Positions 43,415-53,107 of a stretch of DNA of 64,000 nucleotides are shown here, in pieces (the stretch's first letter is position 1; every line of letters begins with the position of its first letter). The stretch spans positions 2,914,001 through 2,978,000 of the forward strand of contig CP121337.1 in the NCBI GenBank assembly GCA_043554545.1. Direction: 5' to 3'. The notes beneath the pieces were generated by a model. That model was not told the origin of the DNA. It saw only the letters and a program-made list of their open reading frames with translations, and made no database searches. A program made the position numbers and the translations under genes. This DNA comes from UBA7330 sp043554545 (GTDB lineage Bacteria; Bacteroidota; Bacteroidia; Cytophagales; Cyclobacteriaceae).

Positions 43415-45001
43415 TCATTCCACCACAAAAGGCGGACTTTCGAATGTCAACCCATCCCCTATGACCCTTGGATCTCCAGTTGATTTCAAAGTATTCATTA
43501 ACCGATCATGCAGCTTTTCCTTTACCGAAGTGTACTCCTCTACTGTTGCCACATTCACCAGATAATCCGGATCCTTTTGCAGATCATAAAGTTCTTCATT
43601 GGGTCGTTTCTCAAAACCTAATACCCACTGCATCTCCCATTCTTTTTCTCTCCGGTTTTTAATCATCCATGCCTTAGTAGGGCTAGCATCTAAATCACCA
43701 TAGGCAAGAAATGTGTTTTTTTCTAAATCCTCATAGGATGGTTCAGGAGCATTTGGTAATATTGGTGTACCCATGGGCTCTCGGTCCGGAGCAAAGTTGA
43801 TAATGTATAAAAAATCCCGGGTAATGATTGCTCGCTGAGGATATGGGAGGTTGCCTTCTCTGGCCTTAGCTACATGGCGTTCCCTACCGACTATCACATG
43901 ATCTCTGGCAGGTTCAATCGTCCCTTCCTTATTTGATTCAAGCAACGACACCATACTTTTTCCATTCATCTGCTTCGGAATGGGTTGACCAGCAAACTCA
44001 AGGAATGTAGGGGCTAAGTCAATTAGGTTAATAAAATCATCGACAGACCGCCCAGCAGGGATGTGACCAGGCCATTGAAAAATCAACGGGACTTTTGTGC
44101 CTAAAGGATACAGGTTACACTTACCTCGAGGCATACCTGGAATTCCATGGTCACCACTTATTACAAAAATGGTGTTTTCCCTTTCTCCTATCTCTTCCAG
44201 TTCTTTCAAAAAGATTTCCAGCATACCATCCAGGGCCAATACTTCACCCAGGTAATCACTAAAATCCTCCCTGACTTCATGAACATCAGGGAGAAATGCA
44301 GGCATTTTGCCTTTCAGGTTTTCTGGATCTAATCCCCATAAATCTTTACCTGATCCTTTAATCCATTTTCTATGGGTATTCGTGGGACCAAACCAATAAC
44401 AAAAAGGTTTGTTGTCCTGCCTTGCATCCATAAAATCTCTGAAGTTTTGTATAACCTCATCATATAGTTCAGCTTTAGCTTGAGCAATAGGCTTCCCTTC
44501 TGCCGCCATCGCTGTCACATGCTGAGAAAAAGAACTGAACCTTCTTCCTGCCTTGGCATATTCATATTCCTTTCCTCCATAAGGAGCATCCTGAGGGGTG
44601 CCTGGACTCCAAACTTTGTAAGTGTATCCAATGTGATACCCTGCATCCCGTAGTAAAAGTGGGTAAGTGGGAATACTGGCGTCCCATTCAGCCCCTTGGA
44701 GTATGGCACCTTTACCTGTTCTGTAAAAGTATTGTCCTGAAAGCAAGGAACTACGACAGGGAGTACATGAGGGAGCATTCACATGCGCATTGTTAAAGTA
44801 CACACCATCCCTGGCAAACTGATCAATCGCAGGAGTTTTAAATGTCTGGTTCGGCTTGAAGGAATCATAGATACTTGCATATGCTCCCCAGTCATCAGCA
44901 AAAAAGAAGAATATATTAGGTGGGTCATCCTTTGACACATTGACTCCGCCGAACAAAGAATAAATACTTGAGATCATTAAAAATGCCAGGTTAAATCTCA
45001 T
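43415..45001 (-). CDS. S1-family sulfatase, secreted
   Basis: A 528-residue sulfatase whose N-terminus (MRFNLAFLMISSIYSLFGGV) is a short signal, probably cleaved. D36-D37 (FADDWGAY), the active site C79-T-P-C-R83, and a metal site SGDHGIPGMPRGK in the second half are present; the last is the variant used by heparan-type sulfatases (DHG rather than DNG). The second Cys in the CxPxR motif is uncommon but allowed. It is the first gene of a two-gene minus-strand unit, with 652 bp of regulatory space shared with the divergent GH95 gene at 45654. Confidence 0.92.
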   Translation of the reverse strand: MRFNLAFLMISSIYSLFGGVNVSKDDPPNIFFFFADDWGAYASIYDSFKPNQTFKTPAIDQFARDGVYFNNAHVNAPSCTPCRSSLLSGQYFYRTGKGAILQGAEWDASIPTYPLLLRDAGYHIGYTYKVWSPGTPQDAPYGGKEYEYAKAGRRFSSFSQHVTAMAAEGKPIAQAKAELYDEVIQNFRDFMDARQDNKPFCYWFGPTNTHRKWIKGSGKDLWGLDPENLKGKMPAFLPDVHEVREDFSDYLGEVLALDGMLEIFLKELEEIGERENTIFVISGDHGIPGMPRGKCNLYPLGTKVPLIFQWPGHIPAGRSVDDFINLIDLAPTFLEFAGQPIPKQMNGKSMVSLLESNKEGTIEPARDHVIVGRERHVAKAREGNLPYPQRAIITRDFLYIINFAPDREPMGTPILPNAPEPSYEDLEKNTFLAYGDLDASPTKAWMIKNRREKEWEMQWVLGFEKRPNEELYDLQKDPDYLVNVATVEEYTSVKEKLHDRLMNTLKSTGDPRVIGDGLTFESPPFVVE

Positions 45002-45110
45002 GATATAGTGCTATTTTGAGTTATCTGCTGAATTTAATATCGGTTAAAGATATTCTATATTCAAAACATGGATTGGAGACCGTAGCAATAAGTAAATCTT
45101 TCGACCTGAA

Positions 45111-45135
45111 ATAAGTACGCGATTTTTTAAACTAG
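45111..45135. promoter_or_regulatory. Weak operator-like element between divergent genes
   Basis: ATAAGTACGCGATTTTTTAA shares AAGTACnnGATTT and the following TTAA with the element at 25147-25175, but the first half (GCTAAC) is not conserved. It lies between the start of the sulfatase at 45001 and the GH95 gene at 45654, a place where a shared operator would be expected. The rest of 45002-45653 is AT-rich; I see no gene there. Confidence 0.25.
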
Positions 45136-45653
45136 CAATTATTTCACAACCTTAACAGTAGAAGGTTCCTCAATTCTCCCATGGAAAAATCCATTTAGAT
45201 AATAGATTAAGTATTACTCAACTAAAAAAAGATAAGTGTTTATTATACCACGTTAATAAAATATATGATTTAGATAATATGCGGCAACAATTACTATGTA
45301 TAATGCAATAGATTGCTTAGTTGGGTAGATGGTCAGAAAATATCGTGATTAAACTATCAAACAATAAAAGTGACGATTCTAGACTTCACCCCTATTAATT
45401 TTTTTTATAAGTAAGTAACGCCTGTTAATGATTCACAGAAACACCATCTTGTTGCATGACGCTATTATAGCAATTGTATGAGCTTGTGATCACTTTCCTG
45501 TAGCATGTTCAAAATCAAAATTTTGAATTCACTTTACTTAAAAGAGCTATGACCAAACTTACTTATTGCTACTTATATGCCAAAAGGATATAATGGACCT
45601 TAATAGTATACTTATTTTTGAAGCAACCATTAATTAATATCAATATAGCTTAT

Positions 45654-48113
45654 ATGAATAAACCAGAATTAATAAAATCAACCTTATTAATTGCCATCAT
45701 TTGGATCACAGGGTGTAGCGAAAAACCAACAGAAAACATCACACTTGACACCTCCATTGATCCTGCTACCATCATGTGGTACGATCAACCTGCAACTAAG
45801 TGGGAAGAGGCATTACCCGTTGGAAATGGCAGACTTGGAGCCATGGTTTTTGGTAAATATGGCGAAGAAAAAATCCAACTCAATGAAGAAACCTATTGGT
45901 CAGGCGGTCCTTACTCTACGGTCGTTAAAGGAGGTTACAAAAAGCTTCCGGAAATTCAAAAAGCCATTTTTGATGGAGAACCCATTAAAGCCCACAAACT
46001 ATTTGGCAGATATCTAATGGGATACCCTGTTGAACAACAAAAATATCAGTCTCTGGCAAACCTTCACTTGTTTTTCCCTGATCAGGATACTGCCGTGAGT
46101 TACAAAAGATCACTTGATCTAAAGACCGGGATTACTTCAGTAAGTTATGAGGTTGATGGAGTGACATATAAAAGAGAAGTATTTGCTTCTGAGCCTGATC
46201 AAACCATTGCCATAAGGTTAACAGCTGATAAACCAGGTAGTATTTCGTTTGATACTCAACTCCGTGGAGTCAGAAACAATTCACACTCCAATTATGCCAC
46301 AGATTATTTTCGAATGGATCCAGTAGGTAATAATGAGTTGAAACTTACCGGAAAATCAGCTGACTACCTTGGAATCGAAGGTAAACTAAAGTATGAAGCA
46401 AGAATTAAGGCATTAAATGAAGGAGGGACAATTACGAGTGATGGCACCAAACTTAAAATCAAAAATGCTGACGCAGTAACCTTATATTTTGTAGCTGCCA
46501 CTAATTTCGTCAACTACAAAGATGTCAGTGGTGATCAAAACAGCAGGGTTCTTTCTTATTTAGACAAGCTTGAAAATAGAAGTTTTGAATCCATAAAAGC
46601 TGATGCTTTGAGCGACTATCAGCGCCTTTTTAATCGGGTTTCAATGACCTTACCGGAAACTCAATCTTCCTATTTGCCTACTGATCAACGAATGACTAGT
46701 ATTGAATCTACTCCAGACCCTCAATTAGCAACTTTGTGTTATAACTTCGGTCGATACTTACTTATTTCGTCTTCAAGACCCGGGACTCAACCTGCAAATC
46801 TTCAGGGTATTTGGAATAAAGATATGAACCCTTCCTGGGATTCAAAATACACCACGAATATCAATACCGAAATGAACTATTGGCCGGTAGAAACCGGGAA
46901 CCTATCAGAACTGGCGGAGCCATTAATCACCATGGTGAAAGAACTCACTGACCAGGGAGCTCAGGTTGCAAAAGAACACTACGGAGCAAAAGGATGGGTT
47001 TTTCATCAGAACACGGACATCTGGAGAGTGGCCGCACCCATGGATGGCCCTACCTGGGGTACTTTTACTGTTGGAGGTGCCTGGCTTACCACGCACCTGT
47101 GGGAGCATTACCTGTTCACACAGGATGAAGATTACCTACGTGAAGTCTACCCGGTAATTAAAGGGTCCGTTGAATTTTTCATGGACTTTCTTGTTGAGCA
47201 TCCCAACGGAAAATGGTTAATAACAAACCCATCAAATTCACCGGAAAATCCACCCAAAGGCAAAGGATATGAATACTTCTATGATGAAGTAACAGGAATG
47301 TATTATTTCACAACAATTGTCGCTGGCGCTACCATGGACACACAAATCTTACAAGATCTGTTCAGCTATTATCAATCAGCAACAGAAATTTTGGGTGTAG
47401 ATCAGGAATTTTCAGAAAAAGTGGGAATCGCTCAGAAACGTTTAGTTCCATCACAAGTGGGTAAAGATGGAATGCTACAGGAATGGTCTGATGATTTGGA
47501 ACAAATGGAAGACAAACACAGGCACTTTTCTCACATGTATGGTTTATATCCGGGTAATGTAATTTCTGTCAGCAAGACGCCTGAGTTGATTGATCCTGTG
47601 AAGAAAGTACTGGAACAACGCGGAGATGGTGGTACCGGGTTTTCACGTGGTTGGAAAATGGCACTCTGGGCCAGGTTGAACGATGGAGATCGCGCCAATA
47701 GTATATTCAAAGGGTACATTAAAGAGCAATGCTATCCTTCCTTATTCGCTAAGTGTTTTACGCCTTTACAGGTAGACGGATCATTTGGGGTGACTGCCGG
47801 GATTACCGAAATGCTCATACAGTCACATGAAGGGGTTATTAACCTCCTACCTGCCCTGCCAACAGAATGGGCTGATGGGGAATTCAATGGAGTTTGTGCC
47901 AGAGGTGGTTTTGAGCTGAACTTTAAATGGAAAGACGCAACTGTAAGCGATGTAGAAATACTTTCTAAAAGCGGAGCAAATTGCCGCATAAATGTAGGAA
48001 GAGAAGTACAGGTCTCATTAGATAATCAAAAAATAACGGTAACGAAAAATGAGGATGGATCTATAGCATTTCCTACTACTAAAGGCAGTCAGTATACGAT
48101 TCAACCTATTTAG
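45654..48113 (+). CDS. GH95-family alpha-L-fucosidase lipoprotein
   Basis: An 819-residue GH95 enzyme from the ATG at 45654 (a TTG at 45618 would add twelve residues). The signal LLIAIIWITGC gives a lipoprotein. Family motifs: MWYDQPATKWEEALPVGNGR, EETYWSGGPY, TTNINTEMNYWPVE, NPSNSPENP (acid Glu candidate), and FTPLQVDGSFGVTAGITEML (base Asp). It starts a plus-strand run with the aldo-keto reductase at 48187 and the symporter at 49151, so fucose release, uptake and first oxidation are encoded together. The second GH95 at 30617 lies in another operon and shares only about the core motifs, so the two likely cleave different linkages. Confidence 0.93.
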   Translation: MNKPELIKSTLLIAIIWITGCSEKPTENITLDTSIDPATIMWYDQPATKWEEALPVGNGRLGAMVFGKYGEEKIQLNEETYWSGGPYSTVVKGGYKKLPEIQKAIFDGEPIKAHKLFGRYLMGYPVEQQKYQSLANLHLFFPDQDTAVSYKRSLDLKTGITSVSYEVDGVTYKREVFASEPDQTIAIRLTADKPGSISFDTQLRGVRNNSHSNYATDYFRMDPVGNNELKLTGKSADYLGIEGKLKYEARIKALNEGGTITSDGTKLKIKNADAVTLYFVAATNFVNYKDVSGDQNSRVLSYLDKLENRSFESIKADALSDYQRLFNRVSMTLPETQSSYLPTDQRMTSIESTPDPQLATLCYNFGRYLLISSSRPGTQPANLQGIWNKDMNPSWDSKYTTNINTEMNYWPVETGNLSELAEPLITMVKELTDQGAQVAKEHYGAKGWVFHQNTDIWRVAAPMDGPTWGTFTVGGAWLTTHLWEHYLFTQDEDYLREVYPVIKGSVEFFMDFLVEHPNGKWLITNPSNSPENPPKGKGYEYFYDEVTGMYYFTTIVAGATMDTQILQDLFSYYQSATEILGVDQEFSEKVGIAQKRLVPSQVGKDGMLQEWSDDLEQMEDKHRHFSHMYGLYPGNVISVSKTPELIDPVKKVLEQRGDGGTGFSRGWKMALWARLNDGDRANSIFKGYIKEQCYPSLFAKCFTPLQVDGSFGVTAGITEMLIQSHEGVINLLPALPTEWADGEFNGVCARGGFELNFKWKDATVSDVEILSKSGANCRINVGREVQVSLDNQKITVTKNEDGSIAFPTTKGSQYTIQPI

Positions 48114-48186
48114 TATTCCTGAACAAGATTAAAAATCACAAGTCCTAATAACCAAAGAAAAATACAACAACAAAAATCCCATTCTG

Positions 48187-49149
48187 ATGAAATACAATGC
48201 ACTTGGAAACACAGGCTTGACAGTTAGCCAGCTGGGCTTTGGTGCCTCTGCGGTTGGGGGAATGTTCGACAAAGTTGACGAGCAGGAAGCCATTGAAACC
48301 ATTCATGAAGCCTTTGATCGAGGGATCAATTACTTTGATACTTCACCCGCCTATGGAAGAAGTGATTCCCCCTATGGACCTACGACTTCAGAAACGATTC
48401 TTGGAAAAGGACTTAAAGAGCTAAAACGCTCTGATTTTGTATTATCTACGAAAGCAGGAAAAATCTCCTCCCTACCCCCTGAATTGGATTTCAGCCACGC
48501 TCATATTATAAAGTCAGTAGAATCCAGTTTAAGGCGTCTTCAGGTAGACTATATCGACATCGTGATTTTACATGATATTGAATATGATAAAGGGAAACAC
48601 CTGGACCTTGCTTTAACAGAAGGGTTAACAGCATTGAGAGCGCTTAAACAACAAGGAAAAATAAAGCAGCTGGCTATTTCATGTTATGCTGTTGAAGTAC
48701 TTGAAAAAGTGATTCAGGATTATGACTTAGATGTGGTTCTTATACATAATCATTATACCCTGATCGACGATATGCTTACCAAGCTATTGCCAAAAATCCG
48801 ATCCAAAGGCCTTGGTCTTATAAGTGCCTCTCCTTTTGCAAGCGGGTTATTAACCGCTCAAGGACCCCCTGACTGGTATCCAATTTCCCCTGACGAACTT
48901 ACGGTGGTCAGAAAAGCCATTAAATTTTGTGAGGATCATAACGTAGCCATTGAAAAATTAGCTTTGCAACATGCGTTGAGCCATCCGGATATTCCTACCA
49001 CCTTATTTAGTTGTAACACGAAGAAAATTGTCAATCAAAACATAAACTGGAGCGAGGAGTCCGTAGATACGGCAATGATTGATGAATTGAAAACATTACT
49101 AAACCCTATCCACAACAAGGATTTTGATTTTGGAGGGTATAACAAATAG
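48187..49149 (+). CDS. Aldo-keto reductase, probable L-fucose (or L-galactose) dehydrogenase
   Basis: A 320-residue AKR-family NAD(P)-dependent enzyme with the complete tetrad D51, Y56 (FDTSPAYG), K89 (LSTKAGK) and H129 (VILHDIE). The N-terminus LGNTGLTVSQLGFGAS and the DSPYGPTTSETILGKGL segment are those of the L-galactose/L-fucose dehydrogenase group. The expected reaction is L-fucose to L-fucono-1,5-lactone, the substrate of the lactonase at 58798. It lies between the fucosidase and the symporter, with its stop 1 bp before the next start. A related aldose reductase role cannot be ruled out. Confidence 0.85.
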   Translation: MKYNALGNTGLTVSQLGFGASAVGGMFDKVDEQEAIETIHEAFDRGINYFDTSPAYGRSDSPYGPTTSETILGKGLKELKRSDFVLSTKAGKISSLPPELDFSHAHIIKSVESSLRRLQVDYIDIVILHDIEYDKGKHLDLALTEGLTALRALKQQGKIKQLAISCYAVEVLEKVIQDYDLDVVLIHNHYTLIDDMLTKLLPKIRSKGLGLISASPFASGLLTAQGPPDWYPISPDELTVVRKAIKFCEDHNVAIEKLALQHALSHPDIPTTLFSCNTKKIVNQNINWSEESVDTAMIDELKTLLNPIHNKDFDFGGYNK

Positions 49150-49150
49150 C

Positions 49151-50764
49151 ATGGAGCATATAGATTTAATCATCATAGTTGTCTACCTGATTGGCATTCT
49201 TTTGCTGGGCATACTTTCCGGAAGAAAGATGAAATTGACTTCAGATAATTACTTCCTGGCAGGCCGCAGCTTAAATTGGGTGGTGATTGGTGCTGCACTA
49301 TTTGCGAGCAACATATCCACCATTCATCTGGTAGGTTTAGCAGCTTCAGGTTTTGATGATGGATTGGTCTGGGGAAATTTTGAGTGGATGGCATCATTCA
49401 CACTCATCCTGCTGGGACTCATTTTTGCGCCTTTTTATTTTCGAAGCAGAATTTCTACCCTCCCTGAATTCCTGGAAAAAAGGTATGGTCCGGCATCCAG
49501 GTCATTTTTAGCATTTATGGCTATCCTTGGAGTACTTTTTGTTCATATTGGTATGAGCCTTTATGCCGGGGCGATTGTCTTTCAGTCATTCTTCGGGTTA
49601 AATGTTCTTGTCTCTATCGTTCTGATCTCTGTGATTACTGCCACCTACACGATACTCGGAGGACTCAAGGCAGTCGTTGTGACGGAAACATTTCAAACTG
49701 TTATTTTGATTTTTGGTGCATTTTTATTGACACTTTTTGCGATCCTGGCACTTCCCGATGTAGGTATAAACTCATTGAGTGATTTTAAAGAAGCCCTTAA
49801 GCCTGACCAGTTAAGTATGCTCAGAACAGGCGAAAACGGAGGCAATTCCGGGCTGTCCTGGTATGCCATTTTACTTGGGTATCCTATCCTGGGTCTGTGG
49901 TACTGGTGTTCCGATCAAACCATCGTCCAAAGGGTTTTGGCAGCAAAGTCTGAAGATGATGCACAGAAGGGACCCATATTTGCGGGTTTCCTAAAGATAC
50001 TTCCTGTATTTATTATGGTGTTACCAGGTGTGTTTGGCTATGTTTTGTTTAAAGATAAAATCGCCATAAGTAACGAAACATTACCGGTTCTGATCAACGA
50101 ATTGCTTCCAGTAGGTGTCAAGGGAATATTTGCAGCAGCCCTACTTTCAGCCCTGATGAGTACCATAGCAGCTGCACTTAATAGTTGCTCTACACTAGTG
50201 GCTGTGGATATTGTAAAACGAATGAATCCTTCTATTTCTGACCAAAAACAGGTTACCATAGGAAAATGGTCAGCAGTCGTGGTCATGCTATTGGCCATCT
50301 TATGGTCTACACAAGGAGGAAGGTTTAACAGTATTTTTGAAGCAATTAATAAGATTGCTGCTGCACTGGCCCCTCCAATAGCAACGGTATTTCTCCTGGG
50401 CGTTTTTAGCAAAAGAGGAACAAAAGAAGCTTCTTTGATTACCTTAATCGCTGGGTTTTTACTGGGCATAGCTGCTTTCAGTGCGGATTTCATCCCAACA
50501 CTTTCAGGAGAACCGTCCGTCATTAGTGATCTATGGGGAATCCCCTTCATGATGCAAGCCTGGTGGCTATTTTGTATTTGCTGTGTGATATTTGTATCTG
50601 CTAGTTATGCAACTAAAAAGCCAACTGAAGAGCAATTGAAATATACCTGGGAAAAGCCCTGGTATTTCCTGACAGCGAATAAATTTCAAGGTATTTCTGA
50701 TGTCCGGCTTTATGCAGGTTTGTTGTTAGTGACGGTAGGCATTCTGTATGTCATTTTTGCTTAA
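49151..50764 (+). CDS. SSS-family sodium/sugar symporter
   Basis: A 537-residue membrane protein with about 14 hydrophobic segments, from the ATG at 49151, 1 bp after the reductase stop (an upstream frame start at 49124 overlaps that gene). Hallmarks of the sodium:solute symporter family are present: SDNYFLAGRSLNWVVIGAAL, the FASNISTIHLVGLA segment near helix 1-2, YWCSDQTIVQRVLAAKSEDDA (the typical loop of the SGLT group), and ALLSALMSTIAAALNS. Together with the GH95 enzyme and reductase, uptake of L-fucose is the likely role. Only this family of importer, and no SusC-type receptor, is present in the window. Confidence 0.9.
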   Translation: MEHIDLIIIVVYLIGILLLGILSGRKMKLTSDNYFLAGRSLNWVVIGAALFASNISTIHLVGLAASGFDDGLVWGNFEWMASFTLILLGLIFAPFYFRSRISTLPEFLEKRYGPASRSFLAFMAILGVLFVHIGMSLYAGAIVFQSFFGLNVLVSIVLISVITATYTILGGLKAVVVTETFQTVILIFGAFLLTLFAILALPDVGINSLSDFKEALKPDQLSMLRTGENGGNSGLSWYAILLGYPILGLWYWCSDQTIVQRVLAAKSEDDAQKGPIFAGFLKILPVFIMVLPGVFGYVLFKDKIAISNETLPVLINELLPVGVKGIFAAALLSALMSTIAAALNSCSTLVAVDIVKRMNPSISDQKQVTIGKWSAVVVMLLAILWSTQGGRFNSIFEAINKIAAALAPPIATVFLLGVFSKRGTKEASLITLIAGFLLGIAAFSADFIPTLSGEPSVISDLWGIPFMMQAWWLFCICCVIFVSASYATKKPTEEQLKYTWEKPWYFLTANKFQGISDVRLYAGLLLVTVGILYVIFA

Positions 50765-50909
50765 TAATCAATCCCCGATATGCCATAAAATTCATTTTAC
50801 ACCTCCTGTTAAGTACTTCTTTTTAGCAACAATTGTAACAGGTAAACAATATTCAAGCACGCTAAACTATTACTTCGATTATTGCACCATATTCTATTGA
50901 TTTGTTACA

Positions 50910-51298
50910 GTGGGCAATCGGCAAACCACTGGATCAGGTGATGCCAATGTTACACTTGGGTCAAAAGGCTTGCACGGGTATATTACTTATGATTCACCAA
51001 AATCTCCTGAAGGCTATGGTGACGGTGTATCTTTTTACACGACTGCGTGGAAGCTAATTGATCAATCTCTGGAGAATTTATGGGCTATTCCTACATGGCG
51101 CTATCTTTCACCGATGTCTATGAGGAGGACGCTCCTACTGGTGATCAGAGCTGGACTTGTTTTATAAATACTGAGAACTTTAAAGGCCCCATCGCTTATT
51201 GCCTCCCTGGAACATGGAGTAAGGTATCAAAAAACTATCCTACAATAAATGAAATAGGAATGGGTTCCAAACCAGGAATAATTAGAGGAGGTGTATAA
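50910..51298 (+). pseudogene. Decayed relative of the unknown protein at 302-2020
   Basis: Two frames match it piecewise. In the first, GYITYDSPKSPEGYGDGVSF then TTAWKL resembles GYLITQREEVDESYNAGYSM then AAAWPL. In the second (51080-51298), PTGDQSWTCFINTENFKGPI then AYCLPGTWSKVS resembles STGNQCWSLFLNAGNFKGPV then AFFTPYFWTKAS. About 150 residues between the parts are missing and the frame shifts, so the gene is dead. It is again directly upstream of a sulfatase (51580). A 47-codon frame of unknown nature follows at 51325-51468. Confidence 0.8.
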
Positions 51299-51493
51299 TA
51301 ACAGATACCATACACTACGACTAAGTGTTTTTCCAAAAATTCATTAATGATTCATGCAATGAAGAAGCGCTTGAATATGTCTATTCTTGGCTCTGCGATC
51401 TAAAGAACAAAGATGAGATCCCAGCGATGATGAAAATATCCTGGGATAAAAGAACAGGAATTCAATAATATATTCAAAACTATTTAATTTTAA

Positions 51494-51530
51494 GAAACAG
51501 GTAAATCGATGATTTACCTGTTTCATTTTT
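51494..51530 (+). terminator. Intrinsic terminator, perfect 14-bp stem
   Basis: GAAACAGGTAAATC, the 3-base loop GAT and GATTTACCTGTTTC form a perfect stem followed by ATTTTTC. It ends the transcript from the GH95-reductase-symporter run (including the relic) and insulates the sulfatase at 51580. Confidence 0.85.
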
Positions 51531-51579
51531 CTACGTACCTTAAACTAAACACAAAATCAGAACTGGAAAACATTTGCCT

Positions 51580-53103
51580 ATGCGTTCAACAATACCCAAG
51601 TTATTGGCATGCCTCTTTTCTATAGCATTGCTGTTCACAAAATGTAGTTCTAGCCATCAGAATGAAGATAAGTCTCAGCCAAACATCATCGTATTTCTTG
51701 CTGACGACTTGGGCTATGGAGACCTCGGGTGTTATGGTAACCCAATTATCCAAACACCTGCCCTGGATCAATTTGCTTCTGAGGGGGTAATGTTGACCGA
51801 TTGCCACTCTGGAGGTACCGTGTGCTCACCTTCCAGAGCCAGCTTACTCACTGGCAGAAATCCATACAGAAGTGGTTTTTACTATATTCAGGGGGCCTGG
51901 GGAAGTCATCTCCAGGACAGCGAGATCACTGTTGCAGAGCTATTAAAATCCGGAGGATATGAAACAAGCTTTTTTGGCAAGTGGCATTTATCCAGACTTG
52001 AAAAATCCAGATATGATGAACCCGGACCTTCAGAACAGGGATTTGACTATTGGTTTGGCACAACCCACAATGCTTTTAATGGACCAAAAAATCCAGATAA
52101 ATTCATAAGAAATGGCATTGCTGAAGAAGAGGTCAATGGCTGGTATTGTGACATCATTGTTGAGGAGGCATCCAACTGGTTAAGCAAAATAAGAGATAAG
52201 AAAAAGCCATTTTTTATTTACATGTCTTCACATGAGCCTCATACACCAATAGCTCCTCCTGAAAAATACAGCAATATGTATGACAATGAGGAAGTGAATG
52301 AGCTGGAAAAAAGTATTCGATATGGAGGAGTTGACCGACCTGAGAAAGATATAAGCCAGAATAAAAAGGAATATTATGGCACGGTAACACAATTGGACAA
52401 TGCTTTCTCCAATTTACTAAAAACAGTTGAGGAAGAAGGTTTATCAGACAACACCATCATTATTTTCACCAGCGATAATGGTCCAGAGCATCCGGTAAAC
52501 TTAGAAGAATCAAAAGGTGAATGGGACGACCCCATTAGGGAGTTTTGTTTTGGAACTCCCGGAGAATTGAAAGGTATGAAGCGCTACCCTTATGAAGGTG
52601 GACATAGGGTGCCGGGGATTGTAAGGTGGCCAGGAAAGATTCCTGCAGGAACAGTAAGTGATCAACTTATTAATGGGACCGACCTTGCCCCTACTTTATG
52701 TAATTTGGCAGGAGTAAACATGCCTTCGGATAGACCAATTGATGGCAGCAACGCCTGGAATGCACTGCTTGGGAATGAGGTTGATAGAGAAAAACCTTGT
52801 ATCTGGATATTCCCAACACATGAGGACACGTATTTTAGAATGCCCCATCTAGCCATGCGCTACAATGACCATACCCTTGTTGGTTGGTTTCCACAAAAAG
52901 AACAGGATAAGAACCTCATAGACTGGATGAAATCATCAATACCTGAAAGGTTTGAGCTATACAATACATTAACTGATCCCGGTCAGGTAATTGACATCTC
53001 AGATGATGAGCCGGATAAACTTAAGGAACTGATCCCAAAAATGATGAGCCTGTGGATTGAGATCAGGGATGAAGGACCTGATTGGAGCATTAAAAATAAA
53101 TAA
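51580..53103 (+). CDS. S1-family sulfatase lipoprotein
   Basis: A 507-residue sulfatase from the ATG at 51580; a TTG at 51574 is less likely. The lipobox LLFTKC (Cys22), D42-D43 (LADDLGYGD), C82-S-P-S-R86, GKWHLS and TSDNGPEHP are present. The HSGGTVCSPSRASLL and YRSGFYYIQGAWGSHLQDSE segments separate it from the other sulfatases here. It is the first of a tightly linked trio; its stop is 4 bp before the next start codon. It follows the relic of the unknown protein, as the sulfatase at 2017 follows the intact version. Confidence 0.93.
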   Translation: MRSTIPKLLACLFSIALLFTKCSSSHQNEDKSQPNIIVFLADDLGYGDLGCYGNPIIQTPALDQFASEGVMLTDCHSGGTVCSPSRASLLTGRNPYRSGFYYIQGAWGSHLQDSEITVAELLKSGGYETSFFGKWHLSRLEKSRYDEPGPSEQGFDYWFGTTHNAFNGPKNPDKFIRNGIAEEEVNGWYCDIIVEEASNWLSKIRDKKKPFFIYMSSHEPHTPIAPPEKYSNMYDNEEVNELEKSIRYGGVDRPEKDISQNKKEYYGTVTQLDNAFSNLLKTVEEEGLSDNTIIIFTSDNGPEHPVNLEESKGEWDDPIREFCFGTPGELKGMKRYPYEGGHRVPGIVRWPGKIPAGTVSDQLINGTDLAPTLCNLAGVNMPSDRPIDGSNAWNALLGNEVDREKPCIWIFPTHEDTYFRMPHLAMRYNDHTLVGWFPQKEQDKNLIDWMKSSIPERFELYNTLTDPGQVIDISDDEPDKLKELIPKMMSLWIEIRDEGPDWSIKNK

Positions 53104-53107
53104 AGTG

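Noticed and set aside
45002..45653. A small gene in the gap between divergent PUL genes
   Set aside because: The stretch is AT-rich with many stops in all frames; only regulatory content is plausible.
51325..51468. A 47-codon protein gene
   Set aside because: It uses a GTG start, has no recognisable family and lies in decayed DNA before a terminator; it is more likely remnant sequence.
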